From Isosphaeraceae bacterium (GTDB lineage Bacteria > Planctomycetota > Planctomycetia > Isosphaerales > Isosphaeraceae), in contig JAJPJC010000138.1 in NCBI GenBank assembly GCA_021324445.1, positions 1 through 45,074 on the forward strand: a DNA stretch of 45,074 bases. The letters run 5' to 3'. Made by a program: the position numbers and the translations under genes. Shown here piece by piece: positions 18,625-27,544 of this stretch (position 1 is its first letter; each line of letters starts with the position of its first letter). The notes under the pieces are model-generated. The model searched no databases. It worked only from the letters and a program-made list of their open reading frames with translations, and was not told the origin of the DNA.

Positions 18625-19019
18625 GGGGCCGCCCGCCGGCCTCTGGCGGGGCGTCACCCCGGCCCAGACGTCGCGCCGGCGAATGGGCCAAGACCAGGGC
18701 CGTCCGCCCCCCGGGAGAGTTTTTCGGTCGGATGCGACCTCCCAGTCCACCAGGGCCCCCCGGCCTTCCACCTAGGGCTGATGATGTTGCAACGATTCCC
18801 CACTTTGCTCATGATAGGTGTCGAATTCCGGCACCGAGGTCCTGGGACGCACGTCCCGACGGGCCGACCCCCCGCGATACCCCCCCGCGTCCGTCCCTCT
18901 GAAGTTCGACCCCCAGATTCGCCGACGATTAGGCTAAGCCGTTTGATCTTCGGCGATTCCGATGCAGGTGAACGTCTCGGGGTGGGTGGGACCTTCCCAA
19001 TCTGGATTCTGAGGAGCCT
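18625..19019. other. Intergenic region between FabZ and ACP
   Basis: 395 bp without a supported gene. It contains a weak promoter candidate at 18787-18815 and C-rich tracts. The ACP has its own good RBS (GAGGAG just before 19020). Confidence 0.45.
18787..18815 (+). promoter_or_regulatory. Weak sigma70-like promoter candidate before ACP
   Basis: TTGCAA (18787-18792), 17-nt spacer, CATGAT (18810-18815). Each box matches consensus at 4 of 6 positions. The leader to the ACP would be ~200 nt. This is a suggestion only. Confidence 0.22.
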
Positions 19020-19406
19020 ATGCCGACTTACGACGAAATCTTTGAGAAAGTCCAGGCCACCTTGGTGGATGCCTTGGGGGTCGACGAGGACGAAGTGACC
19101 CGTGACGCCACCCTCCAGGGCGACCTGGGCGCCGAATCCATCGATTTTCTGGACATCGTCTTCCGCCTGGAGCGCAACTTCGGGATCAAGATCCCGCGGG
19201 GCGAGCTGTTCCCCGAGAACCTGATGGCCGATCCCGAATGGGTCGCCGACGGCAAGCTCACCACCAAGGGGATCGAGGAGCTCAAGGCCCGCCTCCCCTA
19301 TGCCGACCTCGCCCGCTTCGAGGAGGACCCGGCGGTCGACAAGATCGGAGACCTTTACACGGTCGACATGCTGGTTCAATACGTTCAGAGCAAGCTGGCG
19401 GCGTGA
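19020..19406 (+). CDS. Acyl carrier protein, extended form
   Basis: 128 aa and acidic. The phosphopantetheine site is S40 in DLGAESIDFLDI. Residues 1-~55 are a standard ACP start; ordinary ACPs are ~80 aa, and here a segment at ~60-105 (LFPENLMADPEWVADGKLT, then LKARLPYADLARFEED) is inserted before the last helix (YTVDMLVQYVQSKL). This longer ACP type sits with FabZ and ketosynthase pairs in planctomycetes. It would carry the growing chain for the enzymes encoded on either side. RBS GAGGAG is 5 nt before the ATG. Confidence 0.9.
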   Translation: MPTYDEIFEKVQATLVDALGVDEDEVTRDATLQGDLGAESIDFLDIVFRLERNFGIKIPRGELFPENLMADPEWVADGKLTTKGIEELKARLPYADLARFEEDPAVDKIGDLYTVDMLVQYVQSKLAA

Positions 19407-19410
19407 TCAC

Positions 19411-19558
19411 TTTTGGTCCGTGGTCCGTGGTCCGTGGTTGGCTGACGCGGACTGACTCGCCTGGTCCGGGAACGTTGAGGCACTTGAAGACGGGCTGAGA
19501 CGGCGCACCGGAGCGGCGGCTCCGACAACGGACAACGGCCAACGGACAACGGACAAAA
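19411..19558. repeat. Heptamer-array intergenic repeat element, copy A
   Basis: It begins with three tandem TGGTCCG-like heptamers (from 19413) and ends with ACGGACA-type heptamers that are their imperfect reverse complement (to ~19557). A central hairpin CGGAGC-GGCG-GCTCCG lies at 19509-19524. It shares the TTGGTCCGTGGTCC end, GCCTGG, GAGGCACT and the GGAGC-hairpin core, in the same order, with copy B at 23012-23133. Confidence 0.7.
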
Positions 19559-19562
19559 CGCG

Positions 19563-20111
19563 ATGCGCTGGATCTGGATCGACAAGTTCCTGGAGTTTCG
19601 CAGCGGTCAATTCGCCCGGGCGATCAAGAACCTCACGTTGGCCGAAGAGCATCTCCATGATCATTTCCCGGGCTATCCGGTGATGCCGGCCTCGCTGATC
19701 ATCGAGGGACTGGCCCAGACCGGGGGCATCCTCGTCGGCGAGGCCGGTGGCTTTGCGGAGAAGGTGATCCTGGCCAAGATCCCGCGTGCCGAGTTCTATG
19801 GGGTGGCCTGCGCGGGCGACCAGCTCATTTACGAAGTCGCCCTGACGGATCTGCGGGCGGAAGGGGCTGTGGTCGAGGCCAAGGCGTTTCTCAACGGCGA
19901 CCTGCTCGCGGATGCCGAGATCGTCTTCGCCCACCTGGACAACTCGCGCGCCAATCAAATCTTCGGGCCCAAGAATTTCGTGTTCACCCAGCAGTTGCTG
20001 GGCGTGCTCGACCTGGCCAAGGCGCAAGCGCGAGCGCGGCAGGCCGATCCGGCGGCGAGCGGGCATGCCGAGTCGAACGGGCAGCCGCACCAGGAGCGAC
20101 CGATCGATTGA
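19563..20111 (+). CDS. FabZ-like 3-hydroxyacyl-ACP dehydratase (second copy)
   Basis: 182 aa, a paralogue of the gene at 18052. H34 in DHFPGYPVMPASLIIE and E48 match the FabZ catalytic pair; the usual MPGVLM loop is MPASLI. The C-terminal ~35 residues are Ala/Gln-rich and probably disordered. Two divergent dehydratases around one ACP may act on different chain lengths, form a heterodimer, or act one as dehydratase and one as isomerase. The start is directly after repeat element A, with no clear RBS in the repeat. Confidence 0.87.
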   Translation: MRWIWIDKFLEFRSGQFARAIKNLTLAEEHLHDHFPGYPVMPASLIIEGLAQTGGILVGEAGGFAEKVILAKIPRAEFYGVACAGDQLIYEVALTDLRAEGAVVEAKAFLNGDLLADAEIVFAHLDNSRANQIFGPKNFVFTQQLLGVLDLAKAQARARQADPAASGHAESNGQPHQERPID

Positions 20112-20228
20112 ACGACGGCCGAGGGCGGAGCCGACCCGACCGGGCGGCGGCTGGGAGTCGTGCTGGCGCCTTGGGCAAGGGAAATGCGGGAGGATTGCAG
20201 AAAATTTAGGGTCTGGGTCGGGTTTGTG

Positions 20229-20257
20229 CCGACACAATCCCTCTTCGAAGCAATAAT
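20229..20257 (+). promoter_or_regulatory. Predicted promoter before the ketosynthase pair
   Basis: CCGACA (20229-20234), 17-nt spacer, AATAAT (20252-20257; 5/6 match to TATAAT) in a locally AT-rich spot, ~80 nt before the KS-beta ATG. The ketosynthases may therefore have their own transcript. Confidence 0.35.
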
Positions 20258-20338
20258 TAGGAAAGGGGATCGCTCAGCGGCAGCGGCTGCGGATGGGACG
20301 GCGATCCAGATCGGTCCCCGAGGATCGACGAGTCATTC

Positions 20339-21670
20339 ATGGTAGGTTCCGAACGTCGCGTGGTCATAACCGGTCTGGGCGTGGTGACGCCGCTGGGCGA
20401 TCGTGCGGACCGAGTCTGCGCCGCGATGCTGGAGGGCCGCGGGGCGGTGCGGCGGCTGGAAGCCTTCCGGGTCGCCGGCTTGCCCAACGAGGTGGGGGCC
20501 GAGATTCGCGAGTTTGACCTGAAGAAGTACGCGCTGCCGCGGTGCAGCAAGGAGCTGCGCAAGAGCCGCAAGTACATGGCGCGCGACATCCAACTGGCCG
20601 TGGCGGCGGCGCAGCTGGCGGTGGCGGATGCCGGTCTGGATGAGGGGGGCGTCGCTCCCACCCGGATCGGCATCGACCTGGGCGCCGGCTTGATCTCCAG
20701 CGAGCTCGATGAGCTGGCTCCGGCGATCAGTCATGCCTACCGGGAGGGCCGGTCCTTCGACTTCCAGGTCTGGGGCCGGGAATCGATCAGCATGATCGAG
20801 CCGATCTGGCTGTTGAAATACCTCCCGAACATGCTGGCCTGCCATATCTCCATCTTGCTGGATTGCCAGGGGCCCAGCAATACGATCACCGAGGCCGATG
20901 CGTCGAGTAACCTGGCGATCGCCGAGGCGGCGCGGATCATCGCGCGGGGCCGGGCGGAGGTGATGATCGCCGGGGGCGCCGACTCGAAGATCCATCCCCT
21001 GAGCCTGGTGCGGATGGGGTTGCATCGCACCATGTCGGAGTGGAAGGGGGAGCCGAGCCAAGCCTGCCGGCCGTTCGACCAGGGCCGCGATGGGTGGGTG
21101 CCGGGCGAGGGGGCGGGGATCGTGATCCTCGAGGACTTTCAGCACGCGCAGCGGCGGGGGGCGCGGATCTACGGCGAGATCCTGGGGTGCGGCTCCGGGT
21201 GCGACGCCCTGCCCGCCGGAGGTCTCGACCCGGAGGGCACCGGGACCGAGGTCGCCATCACGGCGGCCCTGGACGAGGCCGGGATCACACCCGGTGAAAT
21301 CGGCCATGTCAATGCCCATGGATCGGCCACGCGGGTCTCCGACCTCGCCGAGGCGCGCGCCTTGCGGCGGATCTTCGGCCCGCGGGGCGTTCCCGTGACC
21401 GCACTCAAGGGCTACCTGGGCAACCTGGTCTCGGGTGCCGGCGCCGTCGAGCTGATTGCCAGCTTGTCGGCGGTCAGTCGCGGGCGAATCCCGCCGATTC
21501 TCAACTGCGAGCAGCCCGACCCGGAATGCGACCTGGATCTGATCCTCCAGGCGCCGCGCCCGAGTCGCAATCCCACCTTCGTCAAGACGAATGTGACGCC
21601 GCTGGGGCAGGCCGCGGCGCTGGTGGTCCGGGGCTGGCCGCCGGCTCCGCCGGGTCCGGCCGGGATGTGA
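20339..21670 (+). CDS. Ketosynthase-like chain-length-factor homologue (KS-beta), active Cys replaced by Asp
   Basis: 443 aa with a thiolase-fold KAS II body (VVITGLGVVTPLG near the N-terminus, GGADSKIHPL, PFDQGRDGWVPGEGAG). The nucleophile position reads TEADASSN, giving D187 where active enzymes have Cys. The first His is kept (NAHGSAT, H327), but the second is Asn (LGNLVSGAGAVE, N362). Loss of Cys and one His matches non-condensing KS-beta/chain-length factors of type II polyketide and aryl-polyene systems, which pair with an active KS-alpha. The next gene is such a KS-alpha. CLFs usually carry Gln at the Cys site, so Asp is unusual. Predicted role: heterodimer partner setting chain length and possibly decarboxylation. 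Confidence 0.85.
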   Translation: MVGSERRVVITGLGVVTPLGDRADRVCAAMLEGRGAVRRLEAFRVAGLPNEVGAEIREFDLKKYALPRCSKELRKSRKYMARDIQLAVAAAQLAVADAGLDEGGVAPTRIGIDLGAGLISSELDELAPAISHAYREGRSFDFQVWGRESISMIEPIWLLKYLPNMLACHISILLDCQGPSNTITEADASSNLAIAEAARIIARGRAEVMIAGGADSKIHPLSLVRMGLHRTMSEWKGEPSQACRPFDQGRDGWVPGEGAGIVILEDFQHAQRRGARIYGEILGCGSGCDALPAGGLDPEGTGTEVAITAALDEAGITPGEIGHVNAHGSATRVSDLAEARALRRIFGPRGVPVTALKGYLGNLVSGAGAVELIASLSAVSRGRIPPILNCEQPDPECDLDLILQAPRPSRNPTFVKTNVTPLGQAAALVVRGWPPAPPGPAGM

Positions 21671-21721
21671 TCGAAGGGGCAACGAGTCGCCAAGAGACGG
21701 TCCGATCCGAGGAAGGCGTTG

Positions 21722-23008
21722 ATGCGGCGTGTCGTCGTGACGGGAATGGGCATGGTCACCCCGATGGGGCCGGACCTGGAATCGACCTGGGCGGCCCTGT
21801 TGGCCGGCCGCAGCGGCGTGGGTCCCATCGGGCTGTTCGACGCCCGCACCTTCCCCACGCGGATCGCCGCGGAAGTCAAGGACTTCCGCCTGGACGATTA
21901 CCTCCCCGACGCCCGGCGTTGGGCCGAGCATTCGCGGAACACTCAGTTCGCGCTGGCGGCCGCCCGGATGGCTGTGATCGACTCGGGGCTCGACCCGACC
22001 CAGCCCGAGCTGGACCGCAACCGCTTCGGGGTCTACCTCGGCTCGGGGGAGGGCCAGCAAGACTTTCCCCGGTTCGTCCACTTGATCTACAGGACCACGC
22101 GTGACGGTCGTGTGGACACCGCCGAGTTCACTCGCCTGGGCATCAAGGAGCTGCATCCGACCCGCGAAGCCGAGCAGGAGCCGGGAACACCCTCCGGCCA
22201 CCTGGCCAGCCTCTTCGGCGCGCGCGGGCCCAATGCCAATTGCTTGACCGCCTGCGCGGCCAGCTCACAGGCGATCGGGGAGGCGTTCGAGCTGATCCGT
22301 CGCGGTCGCGCCGACGTGATCCTCTCGGGCGGCACGCACAGCATGATCCACCCGTTCGGCGTGACCGGCTTCATCCTGCTGACGGCCCTGTCGACCCGCA
22401 ATGACGAGCCGACCCGCGCCAGCCGCCCCTTCGACCGCGATCGCGACGGCTTCATCCTCGGGGAAGGCGCCGGCATGCTCATCCTGGAAGAGCTCGAGCA
22501 CGCCAAGGCGCGGCGGGCGCGGATCTACGGCGAGATCGTCGGCTATGGCTCGACTGCCGACGCCTTTCGCATCACCGACAGCCACGACGAAGGCCGGGGA
22601 GCGATTGCGTGCATGAAAGAGGCCCTGGCCGACGCGCGGCTCGATCCGGCCGACATCGATTACATCAATGCCCACGGCACCAGCACCGCCGTCAACGACT
22701 CGATCGAGACGCTCGCCATCAAGCGGACCTTCGGCGAGCCGGCCTATCACGTGGGGATCTCCAGCACCAAGAGCATGATGGGGCACCTGATCGCGGCCGC
22801 CGGCAGCGTCGAGGCGATCGTCTGCCTGCTGACCATCCGCGACGGCGTGCTCCCGCCGACCATCAATCTCGACAACCCGGATCCTCAATGCGATCTGGAT
22901 TACATCCCCCATGTGGCCCGCGAGCATCCGGTCGACGTGGCGCTCTCCAACAGCTTCGGGTTTGGCGGCCAGAACATCACGCTCATCTTGCGGCGCTTCA
23001 CTGATTAG
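21722..23008 (+). CDS. Active beta-ketoacyl-ACP synthase (KS-alpha, FabF-like)
   Basis: 428 aa from ATG 21722 (GAGGAAGG 5-12 nt upstream). The full catalytic triad is present: C178 in LTACAASSQ, H318 in NAHGTSTAVND and H355 in SMMGHLIAAAGSVEA. It catalyses decarboxylative Claisen condensation of malonyl-ACP with acyl-ACP. It lies 51 bp after the Cys-less homologue, and the two likely form a heterodimer as in type II PKS. A region around residues 105-160 differs from housekeeping FabF (FTRLGIKELHPTREAEQEPG), suggesting a special substrate or partner interface. Confidence 0.92.
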   Translation: MRRVVVTGMGMVTPMGPDLESTWAALLAGRSGVGPIGLFDARTFPTRIAAEVKDFRLDDYLPDARRWAEHSRNTQFALAAARMAVIDSGLDPTQPELDRNRFGVYLGSGEGQQDFPRFVHLIYRTTRDGRVDTAEFTRLGIKELHPTREAEQEPGTPSGHLASLFGARGPNANCLTACAASSQAIGEAFELIRRGRADVILSGGTHSMIHPFGVTGFILLTALSTRNDEPTRASRPFDRDRDGFILGEGAGMLILEELEHAKARRARIYGEIVGYGSTADAFRITDSHDEGRGAIACMKEALADARLDPADIDYINAHGTSTAVNDSIETLAIKRTFGEPAYHVGISSTKSMMGHLIAAAGSVEAIVCLLTIRDGVLPPTINLDNPDPQCDLDYIPHVAREHPVDVALSNSFGFGGQNITLILRRFTD

Positions 23009-23011
23009 TGA

Positions 23012-23133
23012 TTGGTCCGTGGTCCCTGATTCGCCTGGCGGACTGAACCGTCTGAGCCGAGAAAGACGAGGCACTCGGAAGCGAGTACGTTCTTGCAGGG
23101 GAGCGGCAGCTCCCACCAAGGACCAGGGACCAA
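23012..23133. repeat. Heptamer-array element, copy B, with terminal inverted repeats
   Basis: 122 bp bounded by TTGGTCCGTGGTCC (23012-23025) and its reverse complement GGACCAGGGACCAA (23120-23133), 13 of 14 matching. A central hairpin GGGAGC-GGCA-GCTCCC is at 23099-23114. Internal words are shared with copy A. It sits between KS-alpha and the hydrolase gene. Confidence 0.75.
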
Positions 23134-23153
23134 AAGTGACCGGGAGTGCATCC

Positions 23154-24260
23154 GTGATTGGCTTACCCAATTCGGTCCCGACCGTGGCATGGGTCGCCCT
23201 GTTGGCCACCCTCCTGGCCCTGGTGCTCCTGCTGCGGCTGACGATCAAGTACGCGCCCATCATCGGCCAAAAGTTCGAGGAACGGCCGTTCTTCGCGCCG
23301 CTCCGCGTCAGTCCGGTCGAGACCGGCCAGCTCGTGGAGTTCTCGACCCCGGATGGCCTGCGGCTCTCGGGGAGCTATCTGCGGGCGCGGACCCCCGAGC
23401 GGGCGGGTGTCTTCGTCTATTGCCACGAATACCTCAGCGACCGCTGGAGCTTCCATCCCTACGTCGATCCCCTCCGCGACCTCGGGTTCGATATCTTCGC
23501 CTTCGATTTCCGCAATCATGGTGCCAGCGGGTACGAGGCCGGCTATTCCCCGATGCACTGGGCGTCCGACCGCGAGGTGTGCGACCTCCGTGCGGCGTTG
23601 GCCTATCTCCGGTCGCGTCCCGATCGCGATCCGGCGGGCTTTGGGCTGTTTGGGGTCAGCCGGGGCGGGACGACGGCGCTTCTGGTGACGCCCGGCGAGC
23701 GTGATGTCTGGGGGGTGATCACCGACGGCGCCTTCCCCACCACGGGGATGATGGTCTCCTACAGCGTGCGCTGGACCGAGCTGTTCATCAAGAGTCCCTT
23801 GCTGCGGGGCCTGCTGCCGCGCTGGCTCTACACCTTGCTGGCCCGGGTCGGCCGCCGGCGGGCGGAGCGGCGGTTGAACTGCCGCTTCCCGGAGGTCGAG
23901 CGGGCCGTGGCGCGGCTGGCGCCGCGACCGTGGCTGATGATCCACGGCCAGCGCGATACGTATGTCAGTCCGGACGTGGTGCAAGACCTCTTTCGCCACG
24001 GCAACGGACCCAAGGAGCTGTGGCTGGTCCCGGCTGCCAAGCATAACCGCTGCCGGGAATGCGAGCCCGAAGCCTATGCCGCACGGCTGGTGGGCTTCCT
24101 CCAGCGGTTCGCCCCGCGCCGCCCCGTGGTCGCCCCGGCACCTGCCCCGCCGCCGCTGGCCGAGACCCGTGCCGAGCTGACTGGCAACTACACGGCCGAG
24201 CTGGAAGCCCCCAAGCTCGCCGGCGAAGTCTTGCAGCCCGCCGAGATCCAACTGGGTTAA
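23154..24260 (+). CDS. Membrane-anchored alpha/beta hydrolase
   Basis: 368 aa from GTG 23154 (GGGAG 8 nt before; GTG 23136 also possible; no ATG is available). Residues ~10-31 form one membrane helix (VAWVALLATLLALVLLLRL). The hydrolase domain has the nucleophile elbow GVSRGG, an acid in HGQRDTYVSPD and the His in AAKHNRC. The C-terminal ~45 residues are Pro/Ala-rich. Relatives include acyl esterases and thioesterases. Coming after the ketosynthases and 10 bp before the GH3 gene, it could release the finished acyl chain or process its ester; this is inference. Confidence 0.82.
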   Translation: MIGLPNSVPTVAWVALLATLLALVLLLRLTIKYAPIIGQKFEERPFFAPLRVSPVETGQLVEFSTPDGLRLSGSYLRARTPERAGVFVYCHEYLSDRWSFHPYVDPLRDLGFDIFAFDFRNHGASGYEAGYSPMHWASDREVCDLRAALAYLRSRPDRDPAGFGLFGVSRGGTTALLVTPGERDVWGVITDGAFPTTGMMVSYSVRWTELFIKSPLLRGLLPRWLYTLLARVGRRRAERRLNCRFPEVERAVARLAPRPWLMIHGQRDTYVSPDVVQDLFRHGNGPKELWLVPAAKHNRCRECEPEAYAARLVGFLQRFAPRRPVVAPAPAPPPLAETRAELTGNYTAELEAPKLAGEVLQPAEIQLG

Positions 24261-24270
24261 CCTTGGTCCG

Positions 24271-25962
24271 ATGACGATATCCCTCTTGCGGCTGTTAGGC
24301 GCACCGGTCGAGATCCCTGCGCGCCGGCTGGCGCGGGCCTTTCTCGACCAGACCCGCCGGGCCGCCGACGTCCAGCGCGAGCTCCTGCTGCGCCGGGTCG
24401 CCCGGCACGCCGACAGCCAGTTCGGCCGCGACCACTTCTTCGGCGAAATTCGCACACCGGCCGACTTCCGCCGCCGCGTGCCCATCGGCAACTACGATCG
24501 TTTGGAGCCGTATCTGGATCGGGTCCGTCAGGGCGACCTCGGTGCCCTCTTCGGCCCGGGGACCGAGGTCCTGATGTTCGCGCTGACCTCCGGGACGACC
24601 CACCGGCCCAAGACGATCCCGGTGACGCGCGAGTCGCTGCGGGACTACCGCGAGGGGTGGACGATCTGGGGGATCCTGGCCTTCGATGCCCACATCGAGA
24701 TCCTCCGGCGCGGCTTGCAGCCGATCCTCCAACTGGCCAGCGACTGGCGCGAAACCGTCACGCCCGCGGGCATCCCCTGCGGGGCGATCACGGGTTTGAC
24801 CGCGCACATGCAGAGTCTCCTGGTCCGCACGACCTACTGCATGCCGGCGGCCGCGTCCCGGATCAAGGACATCGAGTCGAAGTATTACCTGGCCCTGCGG
24901 TTCTCGGCCTACCGCGACCTGGGCACGATCATCGCCGCCAATCCCAGCACCATCCTGGCCATCGCGCGCCTGGGCGACCGCGAAAAGGCCGTCCTGATCC
25001 GCGACCTGGCCGACGGCACCATCGACCCCCGATGGTCGATCCCCCCCGCGATCCGCCGGCAACTCCGCCTGAGGAGCGCGCTGCGGCACCCACGAGCGGC
25101 CCGGGCGCTGGAGCGGATCGCCGAGCGGACCGGCCGGCTCCTCCCCAAGGACTACTGGCCCAACCTCCGGTTCCTGTCCAACTGGATGGGCGGCACCATG
25201 AAGGCGTATCTCCGCGGCTACCCCGAGTTCTTCGGCGAGACCCCGGTGCGCGACGTCGGCTTGATCGCGTCCGAGGGCCGGATGACCATCCCCATCGAGG
25301 ACGGGACACCCGCCGGCCTGCTCGACATCCGCCATCACTACTTCGAATTCATCCCCGAGGACCAGGCCGATCGCCCGGAGCCGGAGACCGTCGAGGCGAC
25401 CGAACTGATCGAAGGCCGGAACTACTTCATCGTCCTGACCACCGCCGCGGGACTCTACCGCTACAATATCTCCGACCTGGTGCGGTGCGTCGGCTATCAC
25501 GGCGCGACGCCACTCATCGAATTTTTGAATAAAGGCGCGCATTTCTCGAGCCTGACCGGCGAGAAGCTCTCCGAGCATCAGGTGATCGCCGCCGTGCAGG
25601 CGGCCCAGCGTGCGGCCGGGCTCCGCCTGACGTCGTACCTGCTCCTACCCTGCTGGGCCGAATGGCCCTACTACTCCCTGCTCGTCGAGGAGGATGACCT
25701 GGCAGAGCCTGGGCTCATCGAGCGGCTCGCCGCCACCCTCGAGCAGGAGCTCCGGCGCCAGAACCTCGAATACGCCAACCGGAGGGATACCCTCCGACTT
25801 GGCCCAGTCCGCATCCTCACCATCCCACCGGGCTCCTGGACCGAATTCCAGCAGCGACGACTCGCCCAGAGCGGGGGCACCGTCGAACAATACAAGCAGC
25901 CGCACCTGATCCCCGACCTGGACCTGATCGGCACGTTCCGGGTCCGCCAGCCCGTCCCGTGA
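24271..25962 (+). CDS. GH3-family acyl-acid-amido synthetase
   Basis: 563 aa, full GH3 length. The adenylate-forming motif I is TSGTTHRPKTIPVT (from residue 106). Other family signatures are FLSNWMGGTMKAYL, GLIASEGRMTIP and the GLYRYNISDLVRCVGY loop, with LTGEKLSEHQV near the C-terminal domain. GH3 enzymes activate a carboxylic acid with ATP and join it to an amino group, classically auxin or jasmonate to amino acids. Bacterial members have few known substrates. Ten bp after the hydrolase and in line with FabZ-ACP-KS genes, it may amidate the lipid or polyketide product with an amino acid or amine. Confidence 0.88.
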   Translation: MTISLLRLLGAPVEIPARRLARAFLDQTRRAADVQRELLLRRVARHADSQFGRDHFFGEIRTPADFRRRVPIGNYDRLEPYLDRVRQGDLGALFGPGTEVLMFALTSGTTHRPKTIPVTRESLRDYREGWTIWGILAFDAHIEILRRGLQPILQLASDWRETVTPAGIPCGAITGLTAHMQSLLVRTTYCMPAAASRIKDIESKYYLALRFSAYRDLGTIIAANPSTILAIARLGDREKAVLIRDLADGTIDPRWSIPPAIRRQLRLRSALRHPRAARALERIAERTGRLLPKDYWPNLRFLSNWMGGTMKAYLRGYPEFFGETPVRDVGLIASEGRMTIPIEDGTPAGLLDIRHHYFEFIPEDQADRPEPETVEATELIEGRNYFIVLTTAAGLYRYNISDLVRCVGYHGATPLIEFLNKGAHFSSLTGEKLSEHQVIAAVQAAQRAAGLRLTSYLLLPCWAEWPYYSLLVEEDDLAEPGLIERLAATLEQELRRQNLEYANRRDTLRLGPVRILTIPPGSWTEFQQRRLAQSGGTVEQYKQPHLIPDLDLIGTFRVRQPVP

Positions 25963-26071
25963 TCGCCGGACCCCTGTTCGACTTGCAGAGGTCGTCGGGA
26001 TCTGGTATTGGCCTTCCCGCGAGAACTCCGAGTTCGCCGGATCCGATCCCCGTGGAGGGGGACAGGAAGCC

Positions 26072-27370
26072 ATGAGCAGGTCCAAGGATGGCATCCGCCC
26101 AATCGGGCCTTGGATGGTGACATGCGTGGCGTTGTGCTTGTGCGGCGGTGGGAGCGGCTGCACGGCGATGAGCGGCCTGCGCTCGATCGGGCTGGAGCAC
26201 CCGAGGCTGCTGGGCTTCTGGGATCGCTCCCAGACCAGCCCGCCGGGCCTGGGGGATGACTATTACGCCCAGAGCATGCACGCGGGTGAGGACCGGTCGG
26301 GCGCCGGGGTCAAGCGGTCGGAGGAAGTGCGCAAACCCAGCGGGGGCGAGAGCGAACCGGACGGCGACGCCACGGCCGGAGCGGCCCAGCCGGTCCGGGA
26401 CGAGACGGTTGGGGTCACCCTGGGACGGCCTGAGCCGCTGCCGGCCCTCGCGGCGCCCGTAACCCCAGAGACCGACCTGGCCGCGAGCCGCTCGATGTCC
26501 CCCGGGAAACTGGCTCAAGGGGCCGGCGCAGGCGCTTCGAGTCCAGCGGCGGGGCCGGTGCGCCCGGCCGGCGGCCGCCGCACCACGGACCAGACCCGGA
26601 GGGCCGCGGGTAGGGGGCAGCCAGGACCTCCCACTTCCCCGGATGGCCGGACCATCCTCGCTCAGAGTGAAGCCCAGCTCCGCGCCCTGGACACCTACCA
26701 GGTCCAGATGTCGCGGAGGGAGCGGGTCGGCGGCCAGCTCCAGCCCGAGGAGGAGGTCATCCTGAGCATCCGCCGCGAGCCCAAGGCGGTCCGGCTCGAA
26801 TGGGCGAAGGGCCCGAACCAGGGTCGCGAGGTCATTTACTCGACGCGGCTGGACGAGCGGTCGCTGTTTGTCCACATGCCCAGCACGGCCATCCCGCTGC
26901 CGACGATGAAGATCCCGGTGGATAGCCCCATGGTCATGAAGAACAGCCGCCACTCGATCACCGAAGCCGGCTTCGACACCATCCTCGCCAATCTCCGCAA
27001 AGCCTTGGATCAGCAACCGTCGTCGAGCACGGAACGTGGCGGCTCCGTCTATCAAGGCCTCGAGCAGCCCCCGGGACTGGATCGTCCCAGCCACCGGTTC
27101 ACGCGCCGGTCCCCATCCGGCGAGACCTGGACGGTCTACCTCGACGCCCGCTCGCTGCTGCCCTGCCTGGTCCTGGCCCACGACGCCGCGGGCCAGCTCG
27201 AGGAGCGATACCTGTATCACGAGGTGCGCCAGAACCCGACCGAGCTGGCCTCCGCGGATGCCTTCGATCCCACGCGGCGTTGGGGCGAACCGAAGAGTTT
27301 CTTGACGCGATTCGCCCGAGCCGCTGCCGGCGGCAAGGACTCCGACACCCGTCACGAGTCGGCGCGATAA
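26072..27370 (+). CDS. DUF1571 domain lipoprotein
   Basis: 432 aa; AGGAAG precedes ATG 26072. The N-terminus has a hydrophobic core ending GGGSGC, a lipobox-like site. Residues ~60-200 are low-complexity Pro/Ala/Gly/Glu. Residues ~200-410 match the planctomycete DUF1571 domain (LDTYQVQMSRRERVGG, ILSIRREPKAVRLEW, MKNSRHSITEAGFDTIL), related in fold to outer-membrane lipoprotein-sorting domains. It is probably anchored to a membrane facing the periplasm. Function unknown. Confidence 0.78.
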   Translation: MSRSKDGIRPIGPWMVTCVALCLCGGGSGCTAMSGLRSIGLEHPRLLGFWDRSQTSPPGLGDDYYAQSMHAGEDRSGAGVKRSEEVRKPSGGESEPDGDATAGAAQPVRDETVGVTLGRPEPLPALAAPVTPETDLAASRSMSPGKLAQGAGAGASSPAAGPVRPAGGRRTTDQTRRAAGRGQPGPPTSPDGRTILAQSEAQLRALDTYQVQMSRRERVGGQLQPEEEVILSIRREPKAVRLEWAKGPNQGREVIYSTRLDERSLFVHMPSTAIPLPTMKIPVDSPMVMKNSRHSITEAGFDTILANLRKALDQQPSSSTERGGSVYQGLEQPPGLDRPSHRFTRRSPSGETWTVYLDARSLLPCLVLAHDAAGQLEERYLYHEVRQNPTELASADAFDPTRRWGEPKSFLTRFARAAAGGKDSDTRHESAR

Positions 27371-27544
27371 CTGCCAAAATGGCCTGCAAATCGAGCGGTG
27401 TCGGGGACGATCAACGTGCGCCGGATACTTTTTCGGAATTTCTAATCTTCAGGCTTGCAAAGAGTTGCTCGATTGGATTGAGATGGTTGGGTGAGGCCGA
27501 TTGGCTGTGGCGCACGGCGTGCATGCCGATCAACCAAAGTATCG

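Noticed and set aside
20333..22201. Long minus-strand open frame (622 codons) opposite the ketosynthases
   Set aside because: Runs across two well-supported plus-strand genes and has no protein signature.
25817..27355. Minus-strand open frame (512 codons) opposite GH3/DUF1571
   Set aside because: Composition is Gly/Arg/Pro-rich, no domain; it is the complement of the DUF1571 gene.
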